A stretch of 49,153 nucleotides of DNA from a virus: positions 1 to 49,153 of IMG/VR virus record IMGVR_UViG_3300025030_000158; one strand, written 5' to 3'. The position numbers and the translations under genes were made by a program. Each line of letters begins with the position of its first letter. The first letter of the stretch is position 1. Under the pieces are notes generated by a model that saw nothing but the letters and a program-made list of their open reading frames with translations, was not told the DNA's origin and did no database searches. Shown piece after piece: positions 7,008 through 14,257 of this stretch.

Positions 7008-7439
7008 ATGAATCAGACACAGATAGCGTACTTCGAAAGAAAGATCGAAACCGCATTGCGCGCTGCCAAACGATCAATAGACGATTCGGTGGTATCGGAG
7101 GAAATCACATCCGGCCAGAAGGTGGCGCAGATTATGGCCAGCAAAGCCCGCTTTAAAGTTGAGGCGTTTGCCGGCGAAGATTGCCCGTATGATGCCGAGA
7201 AGCTTTTCAAGTTTTTCGATTTTGAGGGGGCCGACGAGATCAAATCACGCAATGCCGCCGCCGTGGTCGCTGCCGAAAAGAAGCGCCGCGAGGCTGAACG
7301 TGAAGCCGGTAAACTTATGGATGCCTTTGTTTTAGAAAAGCTATCCGATCCGGTTGCTGCCATCGATGAGTTTATCGGAAAATATGAAGAGCATCCCAAG
7401 GCTCAACCTGTATTGGTTTCAAAGAAAAAGAAACGGTAA
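7008..7439 (+). CDS. Hypothetical phage protein, 143 aa, partly coiled coil
   Basis: GGAGG precedes ATG 7008. The first 85 residues look globular and helical, followed by a charged coiled-coil segment (AAEKKRREAEREAGK) and a lysine-rich end. No motif points to an enzyme. It sits alone between two small zinc-ribbon genes in the early operon. Confidence 0.6.
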   Translation: MNQTQIAYFERKIETALRAAKRSIDDSVVSEEITSGQKVAQIMASKARFKVEAFAGEDCPYDAEKLFKFFDFEGADEIKSRNAAAVVAAEKKRREAEREAGKLMDAFVLEKLSDPVAAIDEFIGKYEEHPKAQPVLVSKKKKR

Positions 7440-7452
7440 CTAATATTCTGAT

Positions 7453-7482
7453 GGCCCGCCGTGGCTCATCGCGGGGCGGGCC
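7453..7482 (+). other. GC-rich hairpin before a small gene
   Basis: Arms GGCCCGCC (7453-7460) and GGCGGGCC (7475-7482) pair perfectly with a 14-base loop. The stem lies just after the stop of the 143-residue protein and 17 bases before the next start. There is no T-run. Confidence 0.5.
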
Positions 7483-7498
7483 TGGGGAGGGGATCACC

Positions 7499-7648
7499 AT
7501 GAAATGCTTTTGTAAAGAGCTCGCTTTTGAGGTGCCGACGCACAAGTGCTCTTTTTGCGGAGCGCACATCAACCAAGGAGAAAATCTTTATACCGTCGTA
7601 ATCACTTGGGGTAACGGGAAAACAGCATGTAAAGAATGTTACGATTAA
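7499..7648 (+). CDS. Zinc-ribbon protein, 49 aa
   Basis: I place the start at ATG 7499 behind GGGGAGGGG. The frame is open from 7451, but that stretch forms the hairpin at 7453-7482. Three Cys pairs are visible (C3xC5, C17xxC20, C44xxC47); the last two form a zinc ribbon around a short beta segment (NLYTVVITWGNGKTAC). Similar micro-proteins occur in many phages. Function unknown. Confidence 0.6.
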   Translation: MKCFCKELAFEVPTHKCSFCGAHINQGENLYTVVITWGNGKTACKECYD

Positions 7649-7693
7649 TTTGAACCAGTAGAAGAGTGTGGCGATTAATTTGTGGGAGTAACC

Positions 7694-7852
7694 ATGTCAG
7701 AACAAACCGAAAAACAATGGCAAAAAGAGCGCAAGGACACCATAAAATATCTCAAGGTGGCGTGTGAAGAATTTGGTGATCTTGATTGGGACGAAGACCT
7801 TCACCTTGTGGATATACTGGAAAAACATTTAATCCGTTATATATCTGGGTAG
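7694..7852 (+). CDS. Small acidic hypothetical protein, 52 aa
   Basis: A short gene behind GGGAG. The product is acidic and helical, with DWDEDLHLVDILEKH at its C-terminal end, and has one Cys. The preceding 40 bases contain a short direct repeat (GCGATTAATTTG and a near copy) left from the end of the previous gene. Function unknown. Confidence 0.5.
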   Translation: MSEQTEKQWQKERKDTIKYLKVACEEFGDLDWDEDLHLVDILEKHLIRYISG

Positions 7853-7855
7853 CCA

Positions 7856-8038
7856 ATGGGCATTAATCGAATTATAGAAGACCTCGAAGAGCAAATAGCT
7901 TTATCCGATAGGATTGGAGAGGACCCCGACGATGCAAGTTGGAATTATGAGATCGGCGTGCTTTTAAGCTCAGGGGACGCACTGCGCGTTGTTAAGGTTC
8001 TAAAGCAAGCGGTACTTCGCGGCGAGGTTCAGGAGTAA
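7856..8038 (+). CDS. Small hypothetical protein, 60 aa
   Basis: Starts three bases after the previous stop, without a clear binding site, so translation may depend on the upstream gene. It is helical, with an acidic centre. The next gene starts two bases after its stop, in the same operon. No family is recognised. Confidence 0.5.
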   Translation: MGINRIIEDLEEQIALSDRIGEDPDDASWNYEIGVLLSSGDALRVVKVLKQAVLRGEVQE

Positions 8039-8040
8039 CC

Positions 8041-8496
8041 ATGGCAAGCCAATCGATAAGACGCCAATCAACCATATGCGCCTTGTTAGAGGGGTTCCTT
8101 AACATGATGTCTGATCAAGGCGCAGACAAAAGCGAAATGTTCAAAACCCTGAGAACCGACGCGATTAAGGCATGTGACGAGGCCGTGGAGCTGCTCAGGG
8201 CAGAACCCAATGGCAGACTATCAGACAGGGATATTGTGCGCATCAAGCGGGCGATAGACCTATTCCATGATCGGTGTTTCCCTGGCGGAGAGTTCACGGC
8301 AGAGGAACCGCTTTCGATGCTCATTTGCTTAATAGTTGACCAGCTATCTTTTATGAAGCCGGGAGCCAAGCAACGGGCCTTTGAAAAGCTATTGCACGAA
8401 ACGGAAAATCTTATGGTCTGCTTCGATCCGGCTTGCGAGTATTCAGCGCCGGATGGGTATCGGGCGGCGGTGGTTTTCGAGGCATTGGAGATTTGA
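8041..8496 (+). CDS. Hypothetical phage protein, 151 aa, all-helical
   Basis: AGGAG precedes ATG 8041. The sequence is regular in its hydrophobic spacing, with RAIDLFHDRCFPGGEF in the centre, and looks like a bundle of helices. There are no catalytic motifs. It lies in the run of small early genes and overlaps nothing. Unknown family. Confidence 0.6.
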   Translation: MASQSIRRQSTICALLEGFLNMMSDQGADKSEMFKTLRTDAIKACDEAVELLRAEPNGRLSDRDIVRIKRAIDLFHDRCFPGGEFTAEEPLSMLICLIVDQLSFMKPGAKQRAFEKLLHETENLMVCFDPACEYSAPDGYRAAVVFEALEI

Positions 8497-8497
8497 A

Positions 8498-8692
8498 ATG
8501 GAAAAGTACGAAGAAACAACCTATGGATTTAAGTATGGAGCGGCAGAAGTTACCCGCTGTTGTTCAGACGATAAAAAAGGTTGGGTTGTCGTAGGCGTAA
8601 GAACCGCCAAGGCTGTACTCGACATCTACGTTACAAAGACAGGCAAGGTAAGAATCTGGAGCGGTGAAAAAGAATGGAGGCAAACAGAATAA
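8498..8692 (+). CDS. Small beta-rich hypothetical protein, 64 aa
   Basis: ATG 8498 follows the previous stop by one base and marks the start of the natural-looking sequence. Repeated beta-strand patterns (KGWVVVGVRTAK, VLDIYVTKTGKVRIW) suggest a small antiparallel sheet, as in single-sheet phage inhibitors. There is a CC pair near residue 20. Function unknown. Confidence 0.55.
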   Translation: MEKYEETTYGFKYGAAEVTRCCSDDKKGWVVVGVRTAKAVLDIYVTKTGKVRIWSGEKEWRQTE

Positions 8693-8696
8693 GCGA

Positions 8697-8861
8697 ATGA
8701 ACCAACTCCCAATCTTCCACGAAAGCCCCCAAAAGCCGGTCCTATGCGCCCTATGCGGCCGGCCCCTGAAGGATCACCAGAGCGTAACACGGCAGATGGG
8801 GCCACGGTGCTGGGAGCGCGTCTTGACCGTGGCAAGAGGGATGAGAGAGAAGGTAAAGTAG
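8697..8861 (+). CDS. Small zinc-binding protein, DUF6011-like, 54 aa
   Basis: I use ATG 8697. A GTG at 8664 would extend the protein by 11 unlikely residues. The core LCALCGRPLKDxxS and MGPRC gives C17, C20 and C38 around a treble-clef-like zinc site. I know this pattern (C..CGRPL, G.GP.C) from short proteins and domains of phages and actinobacteria, named DUF6011 as far as I recall. Function unknown. Confidence 0.6.
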   Translation: MNQLPIFHESPQKPVLCALCGRPLKDHQSVTRQMGPRCWERVLTVARGMREKVK

Positions 8862-8866
8862 AAAAT

Positions 8867-9151
8867 ATGGAAACCGTAAAGTTCACATGCCACGGCAATA
8901 GCGCCCCGGCCTATTCTTGTAATAAGCCTGGGGATATGTCGGGAGAGTATGTCAAGGTTTTTAGCGATCTTGACCGGCGCGATGTATTACTTAAAGCTGC
9001 CTATGAGTTGCTCAAAAAGCAGGTTAAGTCGGGCTATGTTCTGAACCTACTGGCCGAAACCGTCTTCTATGACGAAACAGATTGCGACGGGTATTGCCTT
9101 GCAAACGACATCGCCTACCTGCTGGACCTTGAAGACCTGGATGGTATGTAA
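8867..9151 (+). CDS. Hypothetical phage protein, 94 aa
   Basis: AGAAGG precedes ATG 8867. The frame is open further upstream, but only as the shadow of the preceding gene. The protein is acidic with a helical centre (DLDRRDVLLKAAYELLKKQ), and its C-terminal part holds several aspartates. It has six Cys without a zinc-like spacing. It lies directly upstream of the NinB gene. No family is recognised. Confidence 0.55.
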   Translation: METVKFTCHGNSAPAYSCNKPGDMSGEYVKVFSDLDRRDVLLKAAYELLKKQVKSGYVLNLLAETVFYDETDCDGYCLANDIAYLLDLEDLDGM

Positions 9152-9163
9152 CATGAGGGCCAA

Positions 9164-9568
9164 ATGATCGAAGTAATCATCTATCGTAAGCGCGACATAT
9201 TCATCCCTATGACCGAGGATGACCGCCAACTATCGCAAGACATCGAAGAAGGCGTTCTGCTGCGGGCAAAGATCACGCGCAAAAAGGTTGACCAAAGGAC
9301 CATAGACCAAAATAAAAAAATGTGGGCCATGCTTGGAGATATATCAAAACAAGTTGTTTATGGCACCAAACTAACAAAAGAAGATTGGAAGGACGTTTTA
9401 TCGGCGTCGCTGAAAAAGCAGAAGGCCGTGCCAGGGATAGACGGCGGATTTGTGGTCCTTGGAGCGAGAACTTCCAAGATGTCCATACCAGAAATGATTG
9501 ATATGATCGAGCTGTCGTATGCCTTCGGAAATGAGCATAACGTAAAATGGTCTGAGAAAACGGAATAG
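9164..9568 (+). CDS. ninB: NinB-family recombination protein
   Basis: A 134-residue protein of the NinB (lambda Orf) family, which binds single-stranded DNA, interacts with SSB and helps start annealing recombination in place of RecFOR. The family signature is clear: RTIDQNKKMWAMLGDIS near residues 45-61, then KEDWKDVL, GGFVVLGARTSKMS, and the AFGNEHNVKW end. Length is normal for the family. GAGGG precedes ATG 9164. With the YqaJ exonuclease and the HNH protein it completes a phage recombination set. Confidence 0.9.
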   Translation: MIEVIIYRKRDIFIPMTEDDRQLSQDIEEGVLLRAKITRKKVDQRTIDQNKKMWAMLGDISKQVVYGTKLTKEDWKDVLSASLKKQKAVPGIDGGFVVLGARTSKMSIPEMIDMIELSYAFGNEHNVKWSEKTE

Positions 9569-9583
9569 CGAAAGGAACCGGCC

Positions 9584-9781
9584 ATGCAATGCCCCAACTG
9601 CCAAACAAAGATGGACCCGGAGCCATGCACTTACAAGCGCGATTCAGGTTGCCTGGGCGATGCCGTGATTTATACATGCCCAGAGTGCGAGTATCAATGC
9701 CATGTTGCTTATGGCAAGGTCCGCGTTTTGTTTGAAGGCAATCCGAGCGTTGACAGGCAAATCATAGATTGTGGGTGGTGA
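9584..9781 (+). CDS. Zinc-ribbon protein, 65 aa
   Basis: AAAGGA precedes ATG 9584. C3PNC6 and C32PEC35 (plus C39) form a zinc ribbon; the C-terminal part is a short beta-rich segment. Similar proteins lie near NinB in other phages. Function unknown. Confidence 0.65.
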   Translation: MQCPNCQTKMDPEPCTYKRDSGCLGDAVIYTCPECEYQCHVAYGKVRVLFEGNPSVDRQIIDCGW

Positions 9782-9784
9782 ATC

Positions 9785-9937
9785 ATGGACCCAGAAACCA
9801 AAAAGCGCCTACAAAACCTCAGCAAGCAGCTCCGCAGACTCCGCAAGTACCGCGACGATGAAAAGTACCGCGAGGCTTACGAGGAGGTCCAGGGGGCTTT
9901 GAAGAGGCGGTCCTTGGAGATTACGGGGAAAGTTTAA
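9785..9937 (+). CDS. Small basic helical protein, 50 aa
   Basis: Starts three bases after the previous stop. The 50 residues are nearly all helix-forming and very rich in Lys, Arg and Glu (KQLRRLRKYRDDEKYREAY), as in a small coiled coil or DNA/RNA-binding peptide. It is the last gene before the promoter region at 9938-10016. Confidence 0.5.
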   Translation: MDPETKKRLQNLSKQLRRLRKYRDDEKYREAYEEVQGALKRRSLEITGKV

Positions 9938-9952
9938 CCGTGCGGCAAACTA

Positions 9953-9981
9953 TTGACTTTAAGTTCATTGCGTGAGATAGT
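9953..9981 (+). promoter_or_regulatory. Candidate sigma-70 type promoter for the replication operon
   Basis: TTGACT (9953-9958) and GATAGT (9976-9981) are spaced by 17 bases, five of six and four of six matches to the consensus. It lies just after the end of the first early gene block and ahead of the leader hairpin and replication genes, so it may start a separate transcript. Confidence 0.5.
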
Positions 9982-10016
9982 TGAGGTGCTGCGGTACTGA
10001 GATAGAGGAAATTCTA

Positions 10017-10133
10017 ATGCCAATTTTCGCCCGATTGTATGCGTGTCACCCTCCTTTTCCTCTGGATCGTGCCGTAGCAGCGCATACAGTCGGGCGATTT
10101 CCTTTTATGGTGAAGCCAAATGAGATGGTTTAA
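10017..10133 (+). CDS. Possible leader peptide, 38 aa
   Basis: An open frame from ATG 10017 behind AGAGGAAA, ending inside the next gene (14-base overlap). It covers the whole hairpin at 10028-10096, so a ribosome reading it would melt the stem. The next gene has a poor binding site of its own, which fits translational coupling. It could be a regulatory leader or a chance frame. Confidence 0.35.
   Translation: MPIFARLYACHPPFPLDRAVAAHTVGRFPFMVKPNEMV
10028..10096 (+). promoter_or_regulatory. Long leader hairpin with an anti-Shine-Dalgarno-like loop
   Basis: CGCCCGATTGTATGCG (10028-10043) pairs with CGCATACAGTCGGGCG (10081-10096): 16 positions, one of them a G-U pair. The 37-base loop contains CACCCTCCTTTTCC, pyrimidine-rich and complementary to AAGGAGG-type binding sites. 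It lies about 45 bases after the promoter and 24 bases before the start of the replication gene at 10120. A role as RNA switch or attenuator is inferred. Confidence 0.6.
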
Positions 10134-10476
10134 GCATCTTGCTTTGGCGCAAAGGGACCCCGACATGCAACTCCTTATATCAGAGTATGGCTACGAGGGT
10201 TACGGGGTATATTGGGCCATACTCGAAACGCTGTCAGAAAATCTAAACGGCGGCCAAACAACCAAGCTAACCCTTCCGTTAAAATCTTGGAAAAATTCCG
10301 CAATTTCCGACAAAAAATGGATGAAAATTGCGCGGTTTTTATCCGAAAAAAATAAAATTTCAGTTGAAATTTCTGAAAAATTAGTGACAGTGACTTGCGA
10401 TAAGTTGCTGAAATTTAGGGACGAATACAACCGCAAGATAGACAAAAAGTCCGGACAATATCCGGACAATGTCTGA
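10120..10476 (+). CDS. DUF4373 (Lin1244/Lin1753-type) replication protein, N-terminal domain only
   Basis: The first 100 residues match the N-terminal domain of phage replication-organiser proteins: MRWFKH, then DPDMQLLISEYGYEGYGVYW, then a winged-helix-like continuation. Full-length family members usually carry a further linker and C-terminal region. Here the frame stops after KKSGQYPDNV, in a stretch of short repeats (TCCGGACAA twice, 10449-10466). The gene may have lost its C-terminus, perhaps when the endonuclease gene downstream entered. It likely helps recruit the helicase or primase to the origin. The start has no strong binding site and may depend on the leader frame. Confidence 0.7.
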   Translation: MRWFKHLALAQRDPDMQLLISEYGYEGYGVYWAILETLSENLNGGQTTKLTLPLKSWKNSAISDKKWMKIARFLSEKNKISVEISEKLVTVTCDKLLKFRDEYNRKIDKKSGQYPDNV

Positions 10477-10525
10477 AACGTGTCCGTTTTCGCTCTGTAA
10501 TCTGTATTCTGTCATCTGATTTCTG

Positions 10526-10538
10526 CTTACCAGGTAAG
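10526..10538. promoter_or_regulatory. Palindrome, possible operator
   Basis: CTTACC-A-GGTAAG is a perfect 13-base palindrome in the 98-base gap before the endonuclease gene. It is followed by AT-rich sequence (GTATAAAGTAAC) that could serve as a weak -10. It may be an operator for a small dimeric repressor. Confidence 0.3.
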
Positions 10539-10574
10539 TATAAAGTAACTTAATTAGTATGGAGTAGGGGGAAC

Positions 10575-11210
10575 ATGGAACTCAGGGAATACATATCGGC
10601 CATGGTCGGCAGAAAGTTCGGAAGATGGACCGTGCTTTCTTTCTCGCATAAAAATATAAACAGGGCGATCGTTTATAATTGCGTTTGCGATTGCGGCGTA
10701 AAAAAATCAGTAAATGGTCAAATATTGAGAAGTGGCGGTTCTAAAAGTTGCGGTTGTCTTAAGTCTGATGTTTCGAGGTCAAAAACATTATCTAAAAATC
10801 CTCACTGGAAAGGTGGGAGATATATAAACGATTCAGGTTATGTGATGGTGTATATGCCCTCGCATAAAAGAGCGCAGTCGAACGGATATGTTCGTGAGCA
10901 CATTCTAATTTCTGAAGCTGCTATTGGCAGGCCGCTTCCTGATAGTGCGCAAGTTCACCACTATGGCCACGTTTCTGATAATTCAAAAATTATAATCTGC
11001 GAAAATCAAGAATACCACTATTTGCTGCATCTAAGAGAACGAGCTATTGAAGCTTGCGGCAATCCTGATTTCAGAAAATGCAAATTTTGTCACGAATACG
11101 ACGACATAAAAAATATGTATGTCAACCAATCGAAGCATCACGGCTGGAACGTGTACCATCGGGAGTGTCAGAATGAATACGATAAGAAGGCCAGAAATGC
11201 GAGATTTTAA
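10575..11210 (+). CDS. Free-standing HNH homing-type endonuclease, 211 aa
   Basis: An N-terminal region (about 8-62) shows the pattern GRKFGRWTVLSF, CDCG and SCGCL, a zinc-binding domain typical of phage HNH homing endonucleases. The middle (about 75-155) is an HNH_3-type nuclease: REHILISEA, GRPLPDSAQVHHYGH, DN and then ENQEYHYLLHLRE. The end holds two more Cys pairs (CKFC, HREC). Such genes move by cutting alleles that lack them. Its codons look richer in A and T than its neighbours' (not computed). It lies between a shortened replication gene and the helicase, overlapping the helicase start, as expected for an insertion. Confidence 0.85.
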   Translation: MELREYISAMVGRKFGRWTVLSFSHKNINRAIVYNCVCDCGVKKSVNGQILRSGGSKSCGCLKSDVSRSKTLSKNPHWKGGRYINDSGYVMVYMPSHKRAQSNGYVREHILISEAAIGRPLPDSAQVHHYGHVSDNSKIIICENQEYHYLLHLRERAIEACGNPDFRKCKFCHEYDDIKNMYVNQSKHHGWNVYHRECQNEYDKKARNARF

Positions 11211-12747
11211 ACTTAGAGAATACCAAACAAGGCTTGTTGATGCCGTCAGGAAGCAAGCCTTGCTTGGGCATAAAAGGATATTAGCGGTTTTGCCGACAGG
11301 GGCAGGCAAAAGTGCGTGTATGGGTGAGATAGCCATGTCGTCAATGCAAAAAGGAAACCGTGTTTTAGCTATGATGCACCGCAGGGGGTTGGTTGAGCAG
11401 ATGATTGAACGGTTCAATGAGTGCGGAATTGAACCCGGATGTATTATGGCCGGCGTTGATTCGGCTCTTGATAGGCAATGTCAAGTTGCATCGATCTGGA
11501 CATATAAGCGCCGCATACAGTTGGCTGAAAAAGATTTTAATAGGTTTTGGGTAAACGCGCCTGTTGTCCTGATAGACGAGGCCCATCACATTTTGAACGC
11601 CACATATCAAAAAGTTTTATCAGAGTATCCGAACGCTTTTGTTGTTGGTTTCACGGCTACACCAACGCTTTCAACGGGAGCTGGTTTGGGGAATTATTTT
11701 GATTGCATGGTTAACGTCGTTTCGATGAGCGAACTATTGGCCGGTGGTTTCCTTGTCCCTGGGGTTTACTATGGTCCCTCAGAACCGGACTTAGCCAAGC
11801 TAAAAATTGTGCAAGGTGACTATGACAAGAAGGGTTTGGACGAGAAAATAAACCGGCCCGAAATAGTCGGAAACGTGGTTGATAACTGGATAAAATACGC
11901 TGGCGATAAACTGACGATGGTTTTTGCAATCAATCGAAAACACGCCATGGCTCTATGCAACGAGTTTATCCGTAGAGGGATCACCGCTGAATACCTGGAC
12001 GCAAACAACGAGGACGAAGAACGAAGCGAGGTTTTAGAACGATCAAAGAACGGCGACACGATGGTAATTTGCCAGATAGGTCTTTACACCGAAGGATCGG
12101 ATTTGCCTTGGCTACAATGCCTTGTGGTTGCGCGTCCTACGCGAAGCCTGGGGCTCCATAGGCAGATTTTGGGAAGGGGTGCAAGGCCGTGCAAGGTAAA
12201 ACAGAATTTCATGGTCCTTGATCACGGAGGTAATTGTAAGCGGCTCGGTTTCTACGAAGACGAAATAGAGTGGACTCTTGACGGAAAGCCAGATTCGAAC
12301 CGGGCACCGCGCAAGCACAAGGAACGTAAAATAATAATATGCGACAAGTGCGCCGGGTTTAATGAATTAAACGAATGGACCGAAGCAGAAATTAAAAATG
12401 GCCGCTGTGTTCGTTGCGGCCATGAAATACAGAATTTTGGGAAAAAGGTAAATGCCCTTCAAGCCGACCTAATAGAACTTAAAAAGCCAAAAGATAAAAA
12501 AGAAAAATGGGACACCGCATCAAAACGTCAGCTTTGGGGGATGTTAGATTACGAGCGACGAAGATTATGCAAAGAAGACAAGTGGCAGCTTGCTCAATAC
12601 AAATCTATCACAGGTGTATGGCCCAGAGGAATGGATGACATCGGTCCTATCAAACCAGATCAAAAGTGCCTCAATTTATTGAAATGGCAACGCATAAAAT
12701 ACATTAAGGGGAGACAAAAAGCGGAGGCCGCGAATGGAAACAGATGA
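11173..12747 (+). CDS. SF2 DEAD/DEAH-box DNA helicase
   Basis: A superfamily 2 helicase of about 524 residues. From ATG 11173 (GGGAG seven bases upstream): Walker A LPTGAGKS (40-47), DEAH (135-138), GFTATP (159-164) and motif VI QILGRGARP near residue 330, so all core motifs are present. Near residues 385-415 lies a zinc site (CDKC and CVRCGH), then a lysine-rich C-terminal region. ATG 11197 is an alternative start that begins at the usual first helix. This type, with the Zn site, is common in phage replication modules and lies directly upstream of a Toprim primase here as elsewhere. It would unwind DNA at the phage fork or act in recombination. Confidence 0.88.
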   Translation: MNTIRRPEMRDFKLREYQTRLVDAVRKQALLGHKRILAVLPTGAGKSACMGEIAMSSMQKGNRVLAMMHRRGLVEQMIERFNECGIEPGCIMAGVDSALDRQCQVASIWTYKRRIQLAEKDFNRFWVNAPVVLIDEAHHILNATYQKVLSEYPNAFVVGFTATPTLSTGAGLGNYFDCMVNVVSMSELLAGGFLVPGVYYGPSEPDLAKLKIVQGDYDKKGLDEKINRPEIVGNVVDNWIKYAGDKLTMVFAINRKHAMALCNEFIRRGITAEYLDANNEDEERSEVLERSKNGDTMVICQIGLYTEGSDLPWLQCLVVARPTRSLGLHRQILGRGARPCKVKQNFMVLDHGGNCKRLGFYEDEIEWTLDGKPDSNRAPRKHKERKIIICDKCAGFNELNEWTEAEIKNGRCVRCGHEIQNFGKKVNALQADLIELKKPKDKKEKWDTASKRQLWGMLDYERRRLCKEDKWQLAQYKSITGVWPRGMDDIGPIKPDQKCLNLLKWQRIKYIKGRQKAEAANGNR

Positions 12748-13678
12748 ACTAAAAAAACAATCTCAAGGAAAATGGAGAAGTATCCTTGCAAGCCTCGGAA
12801 TTGAGGTTCCAGACGATCCAAAAAAGCACGGACCTTGCCCGGTATGCGGACCAGGCAACAACGGTCATCGGTTCAGGTTCGACGACAAAGACGGAAACGG
12901 CGGGTGGATTTGCACTCAATGCGGATCAAATGACGGGTTGGCGCTGGTTCAAATGGCTCTCGGGCTTTCGTTTGTCGAAACGAAAGAGCGTGTCGAATCA
13001 GTTCTCGGAATAGCTGAATTTTCCAAACCAGCGCCAGGAGCACCGCAACGCGACCCAAAAAAAGACCTGATCGACCTCTACACAAAATCAAAACCTATCG
13101 CCGGATCGGATATGGTGTCGTTATACCTTCACGCAAGGGGCCTTGTTCTTACTCCTGAAAACGTCCGTTTTTGCCCTACCTGTTACAACTCAGATTTAAA
13201 AAAAGAAATGCCGGCCATGCTTGCGACGTTCTCAAATAAAGACGGAAAAGCCGTTTCAATCCACCGAACTTACCTGGACGGGATAAAAAAGGCAGATGTG
13301 CCAACGGTTAAGAAAATGATGCCTGGAACCGAGCCGCTTGCAGGTGGAGCCATTCGGCTTGCCGAGCTTACCGGGGACACTCTCGGGGTATGCGAGGGAG
13401 TTGAAACGGCCATAGCTTGCAGGCAACTGTTTGACATTCCAACATGGGCGACAACAGGGACATCGTTGCTTGAGGCGTTCGTTCCTCCTAAAGAAGCGCG
13501 GAAGGTTATAGTTTTCGGAGATTGCGATTCAAACTTTGCCGGTCAATGCGCTGCTTATAAGTTAGCGAAAAAACTTTATAACAAGCCGTTTGAATTGATC
13601 GTGGAAGTTCAGATACCTCAGTATGGAGATTGGAACGACGAACTTAAACGGCAGATTGGGCCGATGTCTGCAAAGTAA
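12734..13678 (+). CDS. DNA primase with zinc-binding and Toprim domains
   Basis: A 314-residue primase of the P4/phage type. The N-terminal zinc ribbon has C35xxC38 and C60xxC63 around HRFRFDD and GGWICTQCGSNDG. The C-terminal Toprim domain has catalytic Glu221 in LGVCEGVETAIA and Asp263/Asp265 in FGDCDSNFAG, then a GDWNDEL block. There is no helicase domain fused to it, unlike P4 alpha or T7 gp4, so unwinding is left to the SF2 helicase, whose gene it overlaps by 14 bases. GGAGG precedes ATG 12734. No DNA polymerase is visible in the window, so host polymerase is probably used unless one lies outside. Confidence 0.88.
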   Translation: METDELKKQSQGKWRSILASLGIEVPDDPKKHGPCPVCGPGNNGHRFRFDDKDGNGGWICTQCGSNDGLALVQMALGLSFVETKERVESVLGIAEFSKPAPGAPQRDPKKDLIDLYTKSKPIAGSDMVSLYLHARGLVLTPENVRFCPTCYNSDLKKEMPAMLATFSNKDGKAVSIHRTYLDGIKKADVPTVKKMMPGTEPLAGGAIRLAELTGDTLGVCEGVETAIACRQLFDIPTWATTGTSLLEAFVPPKEARKVIVFGDCDSNFAGQCAAYKLAKKLYNKPFELIVEVQIPQYGDWNDELKRQIGPMSAK

Positions 13679-13688
13679 GATAAACCGT

Positions 13689-13713
13689 GCGGCCCCTGGT
13701 TCGCCGGGGCCGC
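13689..13713 (+). other. GC-rich hairpin after the primase gene
   Basis: GCGGCCCC (13689-13696) and GGGGCCGC (13706-13713) pair perfectly around a nine-base loop. A second, small stem (AAGATT/AATCTT) follows before the next start. There is no T-run. It may stabilise the 3' end of the replication mRNA or mark a processing site. Confidence 0.5.
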
Positions 13714-13757
13714 GAAGATAGGGATTTCGAGCGTCGAAAGATTAGGGAATCTTCATT

Positions 13758-14045
13758 ATGCTGCGTAAAAGTAAAGAGTTAAAAGAAATCGAGGCCGCTT
13801 GGCTTGGGCGCAAGGTCCGATTTTACGAGATCGATGCCCTTTCAAAAACGCGACCATCGCCACTTCTTGGGCCTTATTTTGGTGTCGTTGTAGGGTCCAC
13901 GACTAACCAAGCGCTAATAGAAGACAGGCTTGAAGGCAACGATTATAGACACTCAATAAAGTTCACAGGGTTTCTAATCGTGCGTGAGAAGGAAAGAGAG
14001 CGGGACGCGTTCCCTTCGCCGCTACATTGCGAAATAATATCATAG
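13758..14045 (+). CDS. Hypothetical phage protein, 95 aa
   Basis: The start at ATG 13758 lies in the small stem-loop region after the primase and lacks a strong binding site. The product is basic, with a beta-rich middle (SPLLGPYFGVVVGSTTNQ). The true end is the stop at 14045, overlapping an unlikely upstream extension of the next gene. No family is recognised. Confidence 0.55.
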   Translation: MLRKSKELKEIEAAWLGRKVRFYEIDALSKTRPSPLLGPYFGVVVGSTTNQALIEDRLEGNDYRHSIKFTGFLIVREKERERDAFPSPLHCEIIS

Positions 14046-14092
14046 GCAAGGTCCGTAACGACCCCGCAAACGACCCCAGAAAGGAAAGCCCC

Positions 14093-14257
14093 ATGACCTA
14101 CCGCTACGCATGGAAAAACAATCCAAAGCGGGCCTCAATGTACGGCAGAACATGCCGCGTTTTGGCAACCGGCAAAATGGGATCGGCGCTAATCGAGTTC
14201 GAGAACGGGCAAAAAGAGATCACCAGTAAACGGGCATTAAGGAGGAAGGTCCCATGA
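14093..14257 (+). CDS. Conserved small basic phage protein, 54 aa
   Basis: AGAAAGGAAAG precedes ATG 14093. The sequence (YRYAWKNNPKRASMYGR, CRVLATGKMGSALIEFE, ending in SKRALRR) is one I know as a short conserved phage protein found beside VRR-NUC or recombination genes. It is highly basic and beta-rich, with a fold like a small SH3 or KOW domain, and may bind nucleic acid. The next gene starts in an ATGA overlap. Confidence 0.65.
   Translation: MTYRYAWKNNPKRASMYGRTCRVLATGKMGSALIEFENGQKEITSKRALRRKVP

Noticed and set aside
10028-10096. The leader hairpin as a plain intrinsic terminator
   Set aside because: The loop is too long (37 bases) and no T-run follows the stem directly; a regulatory leader fits better.
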